A DNA stretch of 64,000 nucleotides from Microbacterium sp. LWH3-1.2 (GTDB lineage Bacteria; Actinomycetota; Actinomycetes; Actinomycetales; Microbacteriaceae), in the NCBI RefSeq assembly GCF_040675855.1, contig NZ_JBEGIK010000001.1:2914001-2978000 (forward strand), written 5' to 3'. The position numbers were made by a program, and so were the translations under genes. The notes beneath the pieces were generated by a model. The model was given only the letters and a program-made list of their open reading frames with translations. It was not told the DNA's origin and made no database searches. Positions 26,716 through 34,355 of this stretch are shown piece by piece. Positions within the stretch are counted from its first letter, which is position 1; the number at the start of each line of letters is the position of its first letter.

Positions 26716-27899
26716 GCGTCCAGCCCCCGGACTCCGGGATCCCCGCACCCCTCCCCGAGCTCAGCTCCGAGCGGATCGACGAGATCGAGCACGCGCTCTT
26801 CGCCGACATCGCGCGTGAGCGCACACGCCAGTCCGCCCGGCGTGCCCGTCGGGGCCGCCTGTGGATCGCCGGCGGCGCCGCAGCGGCGGTGATCATCGTC
26901 GCCGCCGTGATCGCACCCTCGGTCGGATCGATCGTCGGTGGTGTCGGCGGGGTGAGCGAGGAATCCGCCGTCGCGCCGGTCGCCCCCGCCGACTCCGGAG
27001 CCGACTCGTCCACCACGGACTCGTCGGGCGCCGTCACCCGCGAATCGGGGCCCCTCACGGTCGCGCCGGGAGCGGAAGACGACACGGCGGGGGCCGCCGG
27101 AGCCGCAGACCGCGACATCATCACCACGGCCTCGGCCACGGTCACCGCAGACGAGGTCGACGCGGCCGCGCGTGCCATCGCGAACTCCGCCGTCGCCCAC
27201 GGCGGCTACGTCGAGTCGATGAGCGTCGGCAGCGACGGCACGGTGTACCCGGTCACCCCCACCGACGGGGGTGTCGTCTATGACACGCTGCCCTACCCGT
27301 ATCCGACCGACGGCGCCTGGATCACCGTGCGCGTCCCCGCCGACCAGCTGCAGAGCGTCGTCGACGAACTCGACGATGTCGGCGAAGTGACGGCGAGCAC
27401 CCTGTCGCGTCAGGACGTCACAGAGCAGACAGTGGACCTCGAGGCCCGCATCGACGCCGCGCAGGCGTCCGTGGACCGCCTCACCGAGCTCATGGCCCAG
27501 GCGCAGAGCGTCGCGGACCTCATCGCCGCTGAGGCGGCCCTGGCGGAGCGCCAGGCCACGCTGGAGTCCTACCAGCAGCAGCTGGAGATGCTCGATGACC
27601 AGGTCGCGATGTCGACGCTGTCCGTCACGGTCGTCCCCGATGTCGAGCCTGTGACCGCCGACCCTGCCGGGTTCGGCGACGGCCTCGCCGCGGGCTGGAA
27701 TGGCCTCGTCGCCACCCTCAACGGCATCGTCGTCGCACTCGGCTTCCTCCTCCCATGGCTCGCCGTGGCCGCCGTCGCCGCCCTGATCGTCTGGGGCATC
27801 GTTCGGCTCGTCCGCAGTCGTCGGCGTGGCCGGACGGATGCTGCGACCCCGGCTCCTCCGACCGTCGACGCGGACCGCTCCACCGACGTGTCCGCCTGA
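26712..27899 (+). CDS. DUF4349 membrane protein, possible anti-sigma partner
   Basis: The 395-residue product has a short cytoplasmic N-terminus (SSERIDEIEHALFADIARERTRQ), a membrane helix near residues 50-69, a Ser/Thr/Asp-rich linker, a DUF4349 domain with a long coiled-coil hairpin (ARIDAAQASVDRLTELMAQAQ... to ...SYQQQLEMLD, about residues 240-310), and a second membrane helix near residues 345-370 with a basic tail. Both ends are cytoplasmic and the domain is outside. The N-terminal 45 residues would be the part able to touch the sigma factor. Translational coupling to it supports a sensor or anti-sigma role, which is inference. Confidence 0.8.
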   Translation: MSVQPPDSGIPAPLPELSSERIDEIEHALFADIARERTRQSARRARRGRLWIAGGAAAAVIIVAAVIAPSVGSIVGGVGGVSEESAVAPVAPADSGADSSTTDSSGAVTRESGPLTVAPGAEDDTAGAAGAADRDIITTASATVTADEVDAAARAIANSAVAHGGYVESMSVGSDGTVYPVTPTDGGVVYDTLPYPYPTDGAWITVRVPADQLQSVVDELDDVGEVTASTLSRQDVTEQTVDLEARIDAAQASVDRLTELMAQAQSVADLIAAEAALAERQATLESYQQQLEMLDDQVAMSTLSVTVVPDVEPVTADPAGFGDGLAAGWNGLVATLNGIVVALGFLLPWLAVAAVAALIVWGIVRLVRSRRRGRTDAATPAPPTVDADRSTDVSA

Positions 27900-28020
27900 C
27901 GCTCGTCACGCGGTCCACGCCTTCACGGAGTCGTGTTCACGGTGACGAGGGGTTCACCTGCGACGGCGGAAACCGGGGGCTTCACCGCTCTGCCCCGCCT
28001 GGTCCGAGCGGAGCACACAA

Positions 28021-28050
28021 GACGCCCCGGTCCTCGTGGACCGGGGCGTC
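28021..28050. terminator. Strong hairpin terminator for the tRNA-Glu pair
   Basis: GACGCCCCGGTCC and GGACCGGGGCGTC are a perfect 13-bp stem with a TCGT loop, 5 bp beyond the 3' end of the first tRNA on the minus strand. TTGTGT follows it on that strand. It may also end the DUF4349 transcript from the other side. Confidence 0.8.
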
Positions 28051-28055
28051 GATTG

Positions 28056-28128
28056 TGACCCCAGCGGGATTCGAACCCGCGTTACCGCCGTGAGAGGGCG
28101 GCGTACTAGGCCGCTATACGATGGGGCC
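28056..28128 (-). tRNA. tRNA-Glu (anticodon CUC)
   Basis: Minus-strand sequence of 73 nt starting GGCCCCATCG, with anticodon loop in CGCCGCCCTCTCACGGCGG (anticodon CTC), T-loop GGTTCGAATCC and 3' end TGGGGTC plus A. The acceptor stem pairs with one G-U. CCA is not encoded. It is identical to the second copy 45 bp away. Confidence 0.95.
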
Positions 28129-28173
28129 GTACAGCGCGCCGCAACCGAGATCGCGACGTTGTTGCCTGACTGG

Positions 28174-28246
28174 TGACCCCAGCGGGATTCGAACCCGCGT
28201 TACCGCCGTGAGAGGGCGGCGTACTAGGCCGCTATACGATGGGGCC
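28174..28246 (-). tRNA. tRNA-Glu (anticodon CUC), second identical copy
   Basis: Same 73-nt gene as the neighbouring copy, including anticodon CTC for the GAG codon preferred by this GC-rich genome. The two are transcribed leftwards and share the terminator at 28021-28050. Confidence 0.95.
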
Positions 28247-28363
28247 GTTCAGGCAACCGTTCGATTATGCCACGGGCGTCATGTCCACTCCAAATCGCGG
28301 CGGGTGTCGGCGCGCCGACCCCGGTCGCTTGCCTCGGCGACGCCGGAACGCTTGACTCGACGC

Positions 28364-29002
28364 ATGCGAGTCACGAAGTTCGAGCACGCCACCCTGACGC
28401 TGGTCGACTCCGGCCGCACGCTGGTCATCGATCCGGGGTCGTTCACTGCTCCGCTGGGAGAACTCGAGGGCGTCGTCGCGATCGTCATCACGCATGAGCA
28501 CCCGGACCATTGGACGCCCGACCACCTGGACCGCATTCTCGGCATCTTTCCGGGGACACCGATCTTCGCTCCCGAAGGCGTGTCCAAGGCGGCCGCCGGC
28601 TACGACATCACGATCGTGCGCCCGGGCGACGTCGTCGAGGTCGAACCGTTCCGCCTGGAGTTCTTCGGTGGCCTCCACGCGGTGATCCACGAGACGATCC
28701 CGGTCGTCGACAACGTCGGAGTTCTCGTGAACGACGAGTTCTACTACCCCGGCGACTCGTACGCGGTGCCGAAGGGCCGCGAGGTGAAGCTGCTGGCGTC
28801 GCCGGTCGGCGCACCGTGGCTCAAGATCGGCGAGGCGATGGACTTCGTGCTCGCCGTCGCGCCGCGGCGCGTGTTCGGCACGCACGACATGGGGCTGTCG
28901 GTCGCCGGCCGCGATATGGGGCGGATGCGTCTCGGCTGGGCCGCCGAGCAGCACGGCGGCGAGCTCGTGGAGCTGAACCCCGGAGACAGCACCGACATCT
29001 GA
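28364..29002 (+). CDS. Metal-dependent hydrolase, MBL-fold (UlaG-like)
   Basis: The 212-residue product has the metallo-beta-lactamase start MRVTKFEHATLTLVDSGRTL, IDPGSF, the metal-binding THEHPDHW (HxHxDH), and later YYPGDSYAVP (Asp ligand) and FGTHDMGLS (last His). This short form resembles the UlaG-like/L-ascorbate-6-phosphate lactonase-related group of housekeeping hydrolases; the substrate cannot be read from sequence. The frame is open further upstream, but that part runs through the tRNA and is not coding. It converges with ptsH across a hairpin. Confidence 0.85.
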   Translation: MRVTKFEHATLTLVDSGRTLVIDPGSFTAPLGELEGVVAIVITHEHPDHWTPDHLDRILGIFPGTPIFAPEGVSKAAAGYDITIVRPGDVVEVEPFRLEFFGGLHAVIHETIPVVDNVGVLVNDEFYYPGDSYAVPKGREVKLLASPVGAPWLKIGEAMDFVLAVAPRRVFGTHDMGLSVAGRDMGRMRLGWAAEQHGGELVELNPGDSTDI

Positions 29003-29033
29003 GCGGGGCGCGGAAGCCCGGCAGAACGCGGAC

Positions 29034-29071
29034 GACGGATGCCGCAGCGGCTTCGACCCGCGGCATCCGTC
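29034..29071. terminator. Hairpin between the MBL hydrolase and ptsH
   Basis: GACGGATGCCGC (29034-29045) and GCGGCATCCGTC (29060-29071) form a perfect 12-bp stem with a 14-nt loop between two convergent genes, suitable as a bidirectional terminator. No T-run. Confidence 0.6.
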
Positions 29072-29104
29072 GCTCCTGTGCGGACTCAACCGCACGATCC
29101 TCTG

Positions 29105-29374
29105 CTACTGGGCGTCGAGGTCCGTCTCCAGCAGCGCGACCAGGGCGTCGAGCGCCTCCTCGGCCCCGTCGCCGTCGGCCTTGAGGGTCACGACGGTGCC
29201 CTGCGAGGCACCGAGGCCCATCAGCGACAGGATGCTGCCGGCGTTGAGGTCGGCACCGCCCTCGACCGCGATCGTGACCGGGACGGGCTGCGCCTGCACC
29301 GCCTGCACGAAGAGCTTGGCGGGGCGGGCGTGGAGTCCCGAGCTGCTGGCGATGGTGGCCTGACGTTCTGCCAT
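29105..29374 (-). CDS. ptsH: Phosphocarrier protein HPr
   Basis: HPr passes phosphate from enzyme I to the sugar-specific EIIA domains. The 89-residue product has the active-site SGLHARPAKLFVQAV (phospho-His) and LNAGSILSLMGLGASQGTVV around the Ser46 region. AGGAG precedes the ATG. It lies 63 bp downstream of fruA on the same strand; the fruR-fruK-fruA-ptsH set is one fructose uptake operon, with enzyme I encoded elsewhere. Confidence 0.96.
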   Translation of the reverse strand: MAERQATIASSSGLHARPAKLFVQAVQAQPVPVTIAVEGGADLNAGSILSLMGLGASQGTVVTLKADGDGAEEALDALVALLETDLDAQ

Positions 29375-29437
29375 GGTTCTCTCCTGTCTGCGTCGGACCT
29401 CAGCGGTCGACGACTCCGATTCTGGCGGACGAATGCC

Positions 29438-31456
29438 TCAGGCCGCCACGGCCACGCGCGCTTCGGCCTCGGCGAGCTCCTTCGGGGCGATCCACTTCTT
29501 GAGGGCGATCACCGTCAGGGCCGACACGACCGTGCCCGCCACGAGGGCGACCAGGAAGCCCCAGATCGGGCTGATCGCGAACAGGACGAAGATGCCGCCG
29601 TGGGGCGCCAGGGACTGGACGGCGAAGGCCATGCTCAGGGCGCCCGTGACGGCACCGCCCAGCATCATCGAGGGGATGACGCGCAGCGGGTCTGCAGCAG
29701 CGAACGGGATCGCACCCTCACTGATGAACGCCGCGCCGAGCAGCCAGGCGGCCTTGCCGTTCTCGCGCTCGACCGGCGGGAACATGTTGCGTGCCAGAAC
29801 GGTCGACGCGAGGGCCATGGCGAGCGGCGGGACCATGCCGGCGGCCATGACGGCGGCCATGATGAGATACGGCGTCGGGTTCTCGGCCGATCCGGCACTG
29901 AGCCCGGCGACGGCGAACGCGTAGGCGACCTTGTTGACCGGGCCGCCGAGGTCGAAGCACATCATGAGGCCGAGGATGACGCCGACCAGGATGATCGCGT
30001 CGGTCGCGGCGAGACCGGTGAGCCAGGCGTTGAGACCCTCCATGAGGGTGGCGATCGGCCGGCCGAGGAACAGGATCATCAGTCCCGAGGCCACGATCGA
30101 CGCCGCGAGCGGGATGATCACGACCGGCATGAGGCCGCGCAGCCATCGCGGCGCGTTGAGACGCCCGATCCACCAGGCCACGAAGCCTGCGAGCAGACCG
30201 CCGATGATGCCGCCGATGAAGCCCGCGTTCATGATGACCGCGACGGCGCCCGCGACGAATCCGGGCGCGATGCCGGGACGGTCGGCGATCGCGAACGCGA
30301 TGTAGCCGGCCAGCGCCGAGACCAGGAATCCCATCGATGTCACGCCGATCACGAACAGCACGGAGCCGAGGTACTGGGCGAGCCCGCCAGCCGGGAGCGC
30401 CCACAGGGCGTTGTCGACGATGACGCTGAACGCCTCGTCGCCGACATTCACCCCGCCGATGAGGAAGCCGAGGGCGATCAGCAGACCGCCGCCCGCGACG
30501 AACGGGATCATGTAGCTGACGCCGGTGAGGAGGATGCGCTGGATGCGGGCGCCCCACGACAGGGTCTCGGCAGGAGCCGCCGTGGCACCAGTCGCCTCGC
30601 CTCCCACGCGGGTGGCGGAGGGGTTGTTCGCCGCGGCGACGGCCTCCACGATGAGCTGGTCGGGCTGCTCGATGCCGCGCTTGACGCCCGAGCGCACGAC
30701 CGGCTTGCCTGCGAACCGCTGCGGCTCCCGGACGTCGACGTCGGTCGCGAAGATGACGGCGTCGGCGTTGCGGATGACGTCGACGGGGAGCGCCTGGTAC
30801 CCGCTCGAGCCCTGCGGCTCGACCACCAGGTCGATTCCGGCCTTCTTGCCCGCGGCGGTGAGTGCGTCGGCCGCCATGAACGTGTGCGCGATGCCGGTCG
30901 CGCACGAGGTCACCGCGACCACCCGGGCCGGCCGCCCGTCGACGTCGAGTCCCGTGGAGGCAGGTGCGGCTGCCGCGGCCGGAGCCGCAGGCGCGGCGGC
31001 TTCCCGTTCGCCGATCGCCGCCTGCACGATCGCGACCACATCTTCGTCGGACTTCGCGGCGCGCAGACCGGAGGTGAAGTCCTCCTGCATAAGGCTCCGC
31101 GCGAGCTTGGAGAGCACTGCGAGGTGCGCCTCTGCGGCGTCCGCCGGCGCGGCGATGAGGAATACGAGGTCGGCAGCGCCGTCCGGCGCGCCGAAGTCGA
31201 CGCCCGGCGTGAGGCGCGCGAAGGCGAGGGACGGCGTCGTGACCGCGGCGCTCTTGGCGTGCGGAATGGCGATGCCGCCGGGGAGCCCGGTCTCATCCTT
31301 CTCTTCGCGCGCCCACGCGTCGGCATAGAGCGCCTCGGCGTCGGTCGCGCGACCCTGCGCGACCACGCGTGCGGCGAGGGAGCGGATCACGGCGGCTTTG
31401 TCGGCGCCCAGTGGCGCGTCGAGGCTCACCAGGCCTGTGGTGATGGTGTCGGACAC
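29438..31456 (-). CDS. fruA: PTS fructose-specific transporter EIIABC
   Basis: FruA imports fructose and releases fructose-1-phosphate. The 672-residue product holds EIIA at the N-terminus (about residues 1-145; phospho-His in GGIAIPHAKSAAV), EIIB (about 170-270; phospho-Cys in VTSCATGIAHTFMAADAL), and a C-terminal EIIC of about nine to ten membrane helices (SYMIPFVAGGGLLIALGFL onward). The start is the GTG at 31456 (VSDTITTGLVSLD) with AGGAGG upstream; the longer frame before it is not coding. It follows fruK on the same strand. Confidence 0.95.
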   Translation of the reverse strand: MSDTITTGLVSLDAPLGADKAAVIRSLAARVVAQGRATDAEALYADAWAREEKDETGLPGGIAIPHAKSAAVTTPSLAFARLTPGVDFGAPDGAADLVFLIAAPADAAEAHLAVLSKLARSLMQEDFTSGLRAAKSDEDVVAIVQAAIGEREAAAPAAPAAAAAPASTGLDVDGRPARVVAVTSCATGIAHTFMAADALTAAGKKAGIDLVVEPQGSSGYQALPVDVIRNADAVIFATDVDVREPQRFAGKPVVRSGVKRGIEQPDQLIVEAVAAANNPSATRVGGEATGATAAPAETLSWGARIQRILLTGVSYMIPFVAGGGLLIALGFLIGGVNVGDEAFSVIVDNALWALPAGGLAQYLGSVLFVIGVTSMGFLVSALAGYIAFAIADRPGIAPGFVAGAVAVIMNAGFIGGIIGGLLAGFVAWWIGRLNAPRWLRGLMPVVIIPLAASIVASGLMILFLGRPIATLMEGLNAWLTGLAATDAIILVGVILGLMMCFDLGGPVNKVAYAFAVAGLSAGSAENPTPYLIMAAVMAAGMVPPLAMALASTVLARNMFPPVERENGKAAWLLGAAFISEGAIPFAAADPLRVIPSMMLGGAVTGALSMAFAVQSLAPHGGIFVLFAISPIWGFLVALVAGTVVSALTVIALKKWIAPKELAEAEARVAVAA

Positions 31457-31490
31457 GGTGACCTCCTGCGGTCGTTGGGTGGGTGGGTGC

Positions 31491-32432
31491 TCAATCGAGA
31501 CGTGTGACGGGCACGTCGCCGGTGGGAAGATCTGCGGGAGCCGGCGCTTTCGTGCCGGGAAGGGATGCTGCGGCCGCTCCGTAGCGGACGGCCAGACGCA
31601 GCCGCTCGCCCTGGTCGGCACCACGCGTGGCAGCGAGCACGTAGCCGGCCAGCGAGCTGTCGCCCGCGCCCACAGTGCTCACGACTTGGATCGGCGGCGG
31701 AGAAGCCGCCCAAGCTCCTTCGGCATCGACGAGAAGGGCGCCGCGCGAACCGAGGGTGACGAGTGCGGCCCGCACCCGTGCGGGGACGAGCGCGCGGGCG
31801 ACCTGCAGCACCGACTGCGGGTCCTTGCCGTCGATGGCCACGCCCACGAGCTCGGCGAGCTCGTCATCGTTCGGCTTGATGAGGTCGGCTGCGCCGGCGG
31901 CGACGACCGCGGCCAGCGCGGGGCCGGAGGTGTCCACCGCGATGAGCGGAGCGTCCGCTCCGCGCGCGGTGCGGACGGCGGTGATGACGCGCACGTAGAA
32001 GTCGTCGGGGACGCCGGGGGGCAGCGAGCCCGCCAGCACCAGCCAACGAGCGTCGACGGATGCTGCGACGACCGCATCGACGACGGCGGAGACCTCGTCC
32101 GCCGACAGTTCGGCGCCCGGCAGGTTGAGCTTGGTGGTGACGCCGGCGGGGTCGGTGATCGCGATGTTCGCGCGGACGTTCCCGCGTACGGCGACGCGGC
32201 GCGCGTCGACGTCCGCCGCGTGCAGTGCCGCGTCGTACGGGTCGCCCGGCGCGAGGGGCAGCACCGCGGCGCAGTCCTCGCCGGCTGCTCTGATCGCGCG
32301 GGCGACGTTGATGCCCTTCCCGCCCGCGTCCTCGCGCGTCGAAGCCGCGCTCTGCACGTCGCCGACCTGCAGCGGAGCGGGAAGCATCACCGTGCGGTCG
32401 AGGGACGGGTTGGCGGTGAGCGTCACGATCAT
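31491..32432 (-). CDS. fruK: 1-phosphofructokinase
   Basis: FruK phosphorylates fructose-1-phosphate to fructose-1,6-bisphosphate, feeding PTS-imported fructose into glycolysis. The 313-residue product is a PfkB-family kinase: MIVTLTANPSLDRTV, GGKGINVARAIRAAG, KPNDDELAELVG and the anion-hole/catalytic Asp motif STVGAGDSSLAGYVLA. Its ATG overlaps the fruR stop by 4 nt (ATGA). Confidence 0.94.
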   Translation of the reverse strand: MIVTLTANPSLDRTVMLPAPLQVGDVQSAASTREDAGGKGINVARAIRAAGEDCAAVLPLAPGDPYDAALHAADVDARRVAVRGNVRANIAITDPAGVTTKLNLPGAELSADEVSAVVDAVVAASVDARWLVLAGSLPPGVPDDFYVRVITAVRTARGADAPLIAVDTSGPALAAVVAAGAADLIKPNDDELAELVGVAIDGKDPQSVLQVARALVPARVRAALVTLGSRGALLVDAEGAWAASPPPIQVVSTVGAGDSSLAGYVLAATRGADQGERLRLAVRYGAAAASLPGTKAPAPADLPTGDVPVTRLD

Positions 32433-33208
32433 GCGAGCCAGACCTCCACGTCGGCGTCCGCGAGCGCGGACGCGAGTTCTTCGTCGGGTGCGGAATCCGT
32501 CACCAGCACGTCGATGTCGCGAAGCGGCGCGAAGCCGACGAGCAGTTCGGCGCCGAGCTTCTCGGCATCGGCCACGACGACCACGCGCCGGGCCGACTCG
32601 ACGATTGCGCGCTTGACGGCGGCCTCGTCGGGGTCGGGCGTGCTGAGGCCGAACGTCGCCGAGACGCCGTTGGTGCCGATGAAGGCGACATCCGGACGAA
32701 GCGCGCCGATCGTCCGGACGGTGTCGGCGCCGACGGCCGCGGCGGTAAGACCGCGCACGCGCCCGCCGACCAGCGAGAGAGACGCGCCCGGAACGCCGGC
32801 GAGCGTGTTGCCGAGCGCCAGCGAGTGCGTGACGACCTCGATTCGCGCGATGGAGAGGCGCGGAATGAGCGCCGAGGCGACGGCTGCCGTGGTCGTGCCG
32901 GCGTCGAGGAAGACGGACCCGGTGAATTCGGCACCGAGGGCGTCGAGGGCCCGCAGGCCGATGGCGGCCTTGGCGCCGCCGTGGTGCTCGAAGCGCTCGG
33001 CGAGCGACGGCTCTCGCGTGCTCGCGCGCTCCCGGCTGACCGCGCCCCCGTGCACGCGGCGCAGAGCGCCGGCCGACTCGAGGTGGTCGAGGTCGCGGCG
33101 GATCGTTTCGGTGGTGACCTCGAATCGGTCGGCGAGTTCGACCACGCTGACCCGGCTCCGCTCGGACAGCAGGAGCTCGATCTGCTCGTGGCGCTCCGTC
33201 GCGTACAT
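32429..33208 (-). CDS. fruR: DeoR-family regulator of the fructose operon (FruR)
   Basis: The 259-residue product has an N-terminal DeoR helix-turn-helix (RSRVSVVELADRFEVTTETI with RRDLDHLE) and a C-terminal sugar-phosphate-sensing domain (VFLDAGTTTAAVA, VVTHSLALGNTLA, FIGTNGVS, VADAEKLGA). Leading the fruK-fruA-ptsH genes, it most likely represses them and responds to fructose-1-phosphate. Start is the ATG at 33208 with GGAGG upstream. Two copies of a TTCCCACAC motif overlap its promoter. Confidence 0.92.
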   Translation of the reverse strand: MYATERHEQIELLLSERSRVSVVELADRFEVTTETIRRDLDHLESAGALRRVHGGAVSRERASTREPSLAERFEHHGGAKAAIGLRALDALGAEFTGSVFLDAGTTTAAVASALIPRLSIARIEVVTHSLALGNTLAGVPGASLSLVGGRVRGLTAAAVGADTVRTIGALRPDVAFIGTNGVSATFGLSTPDPDEAAVKRAIVESARRVVVVADAEKLGAELLVGFAPLRDIDVLVTDSAPDEELASALADADVEVWLA

Positions 33209-33227
33209 GTGGGACAACCTCCGTTGG

Positions 33228-33258
33228 ATTCCCACACAATACAACACATTCCCACACG
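33228..33258. promoter_or_regulatory. Tandem FruR operator candidates at the fruR/APH divergent promoters
   Basis: ATTCCCACACA (33228-33238) and ATTCCCACACG (33248-33258) are direct repeats exactly 20 bp apart, about two helical turns. On the minus strand they surround a possible fruR promoter (-35 TTGTGT, 18-nt spacer, -10 TATTGT). The site lies between divergent fruR and the APH-family gene. Confidence 0.6.
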
Positions 33259-33270
33259 AACACAAGAGTC

Positions 33271-33276
33271 TAAGTT
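33271..33276 (+). promoter_or_regulatory. -10 box of the APH-family gene (leaderless)
   Basis: TAAGTT, 6 nt before the GTG at 33283, no Shine-Dalgarno. The upstream repeat at 33248 would cover the -35 region, so FruR may also affect this gene. Confidence 0.45.
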
Positions 33277-33282
33277 CGTAGG

Positions 33283-34209
33283 GTGCCCGACAAGCCCGCC
33301 TCCGAGATCTCGATCGGCCCTGCCCTCATTCGCGAACTGCTCGCCGACCAAGCAGGCGCAACAATCCCGGGGGCCACCGTCCTGCCTCTGCGGAAGGTTG
33401 CCGAAGGCTGGGACAGCGAGGTGTGGCGATTGGGCGACGACTACGCGGTGCGCCTTCCCCGGCGTGCGATCGCCGCGCCCCTCGTGCTCCACGAGCAGCT
33501 CGTGCTCCCCGAGATCGCGCGGCGACTCGAGCCGACCGGCGTCGGGGTGCCCAACCCCGTCGTCGCCGGCGCTCCGGCGGCCGGATACCCGTGGCGCTGG
33601 TCCGTGGTGCGATGGATCCAGGGCGAGCGAGCCATGGACGCACCCGTCGCCGATCGTGGCGAATGGGCGACGACGCTCGCCGACGTCCTCGGCGCGCTGC
33701 ATGCTGAGGCACCCGAGGATCACCCCGTCAATCCCTTCCGGGGCGCTCCCCTGGCGACGCGCGCGGATGCCGTCGCCGTCCGCCTCGCCGCACTGCGCGA
33801 CTCCGGAGCGCTGGACGCCTCGGACGCCACGGCGCTGGGCGATGTCTGGCACGCCGGTCTCACCGTCGCCGCGTGGAGCCGGCCCCCGCTCTGGATTCAC
33901 GGCGACCTGCATCCCGGCAACCTCGTGACGCGCGACGGAAGGCTGGCCGGCATCATCGACTTCGGCGACGTCACGGCCGGCGACCCCGCTTACGACCTGG
34001 CGGTCGCCTGGCTCGCATTCGACGCCGACGGCCGGGGGCGCTTCATCGTCGCGACCGGGTCCCGCTACGACGCGGCCACCTGGCGACGCGCGCACGCCTG
34101 GGCGGCCGCCGTCGTGATGATGCTCCTCGTGCACAACGACGACAACCCGGCTTACGTCGCGCTGGGACGGGATGCTGCCGCCGAGGTGATCGCAGACGCG
34201 TCCGGCTGA
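33283..34209 (+). CDS. Aminoglycoside phosphotransferase (APH)-family kinase
   Basis: The 308-residue product has the APH/choline-kinase fold: WDSEVWRLGDDYAVRLPRR (nucleotide-binding lobe with the ATP-positioning Lys replaced by Arg in VRLPRR), the Brenner motif IHGDLHPGNLV, and the metal motif GIIDFGDVTAGDPAYDLAVA. Proteins of this type phosphorylate antibiotics or small metabolites; similar actinobacterial genes are usually annotated by family only. It is divergent from fruR and shares its control region. Whether it confers resistance cannot be judged. Confidence 0.85.
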   Translation: MPDKPASEISIGPALIRELLADQAGATIPGATVLPLRKVAEGWDSEVWRLGDDYAVRLPRRAIAAPLVLHEQLVLPEIARRLEPTGVGVPNPVVAGAPAAGYPWRWSVVRWIQGERAMDAPVADRGEWATTLADVLGALHAEAPEDHPVNPFRGAPLATRADAVAVRLAALRDSGALDASDATALGDVWHAGLTVAAWSRPPLWIHGDLHPGNLVTRDGRLAGIIDFGDVTAGDPAYDLAVAWLAFDADGRGRFIVATGSRYDAATWRRAHAWAAAVVMMLLVHNDDNPAYVALGRDAAAEVIADASG

Positions 34210-34260
34210 GGCATCCGTTTCGTTTCGACGCCTGGAACCGCCTCATCCGTCGGGAGACGA

Positions 34261-34301
34261 CGATCGCGGGCCGCGGGCGCACAGTCCGCAGCCCGCGATC
34301 G
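34261..34301. terminator. Bidirectional terminator between APH-family gene and cytochrome b gene
   Basis: CGATCGCGGGC (34261-34271) and GCCCGCGATCG (34291-34301) are a perfect 11-bp inverted repeat between two convergent genes. Confidence 0.65.
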
Positions 34302-34355
34302 AGGCATGCATGACGCTTCACAGGGGCATACCAATCGTCGAGTAGGCCGGTCGCG

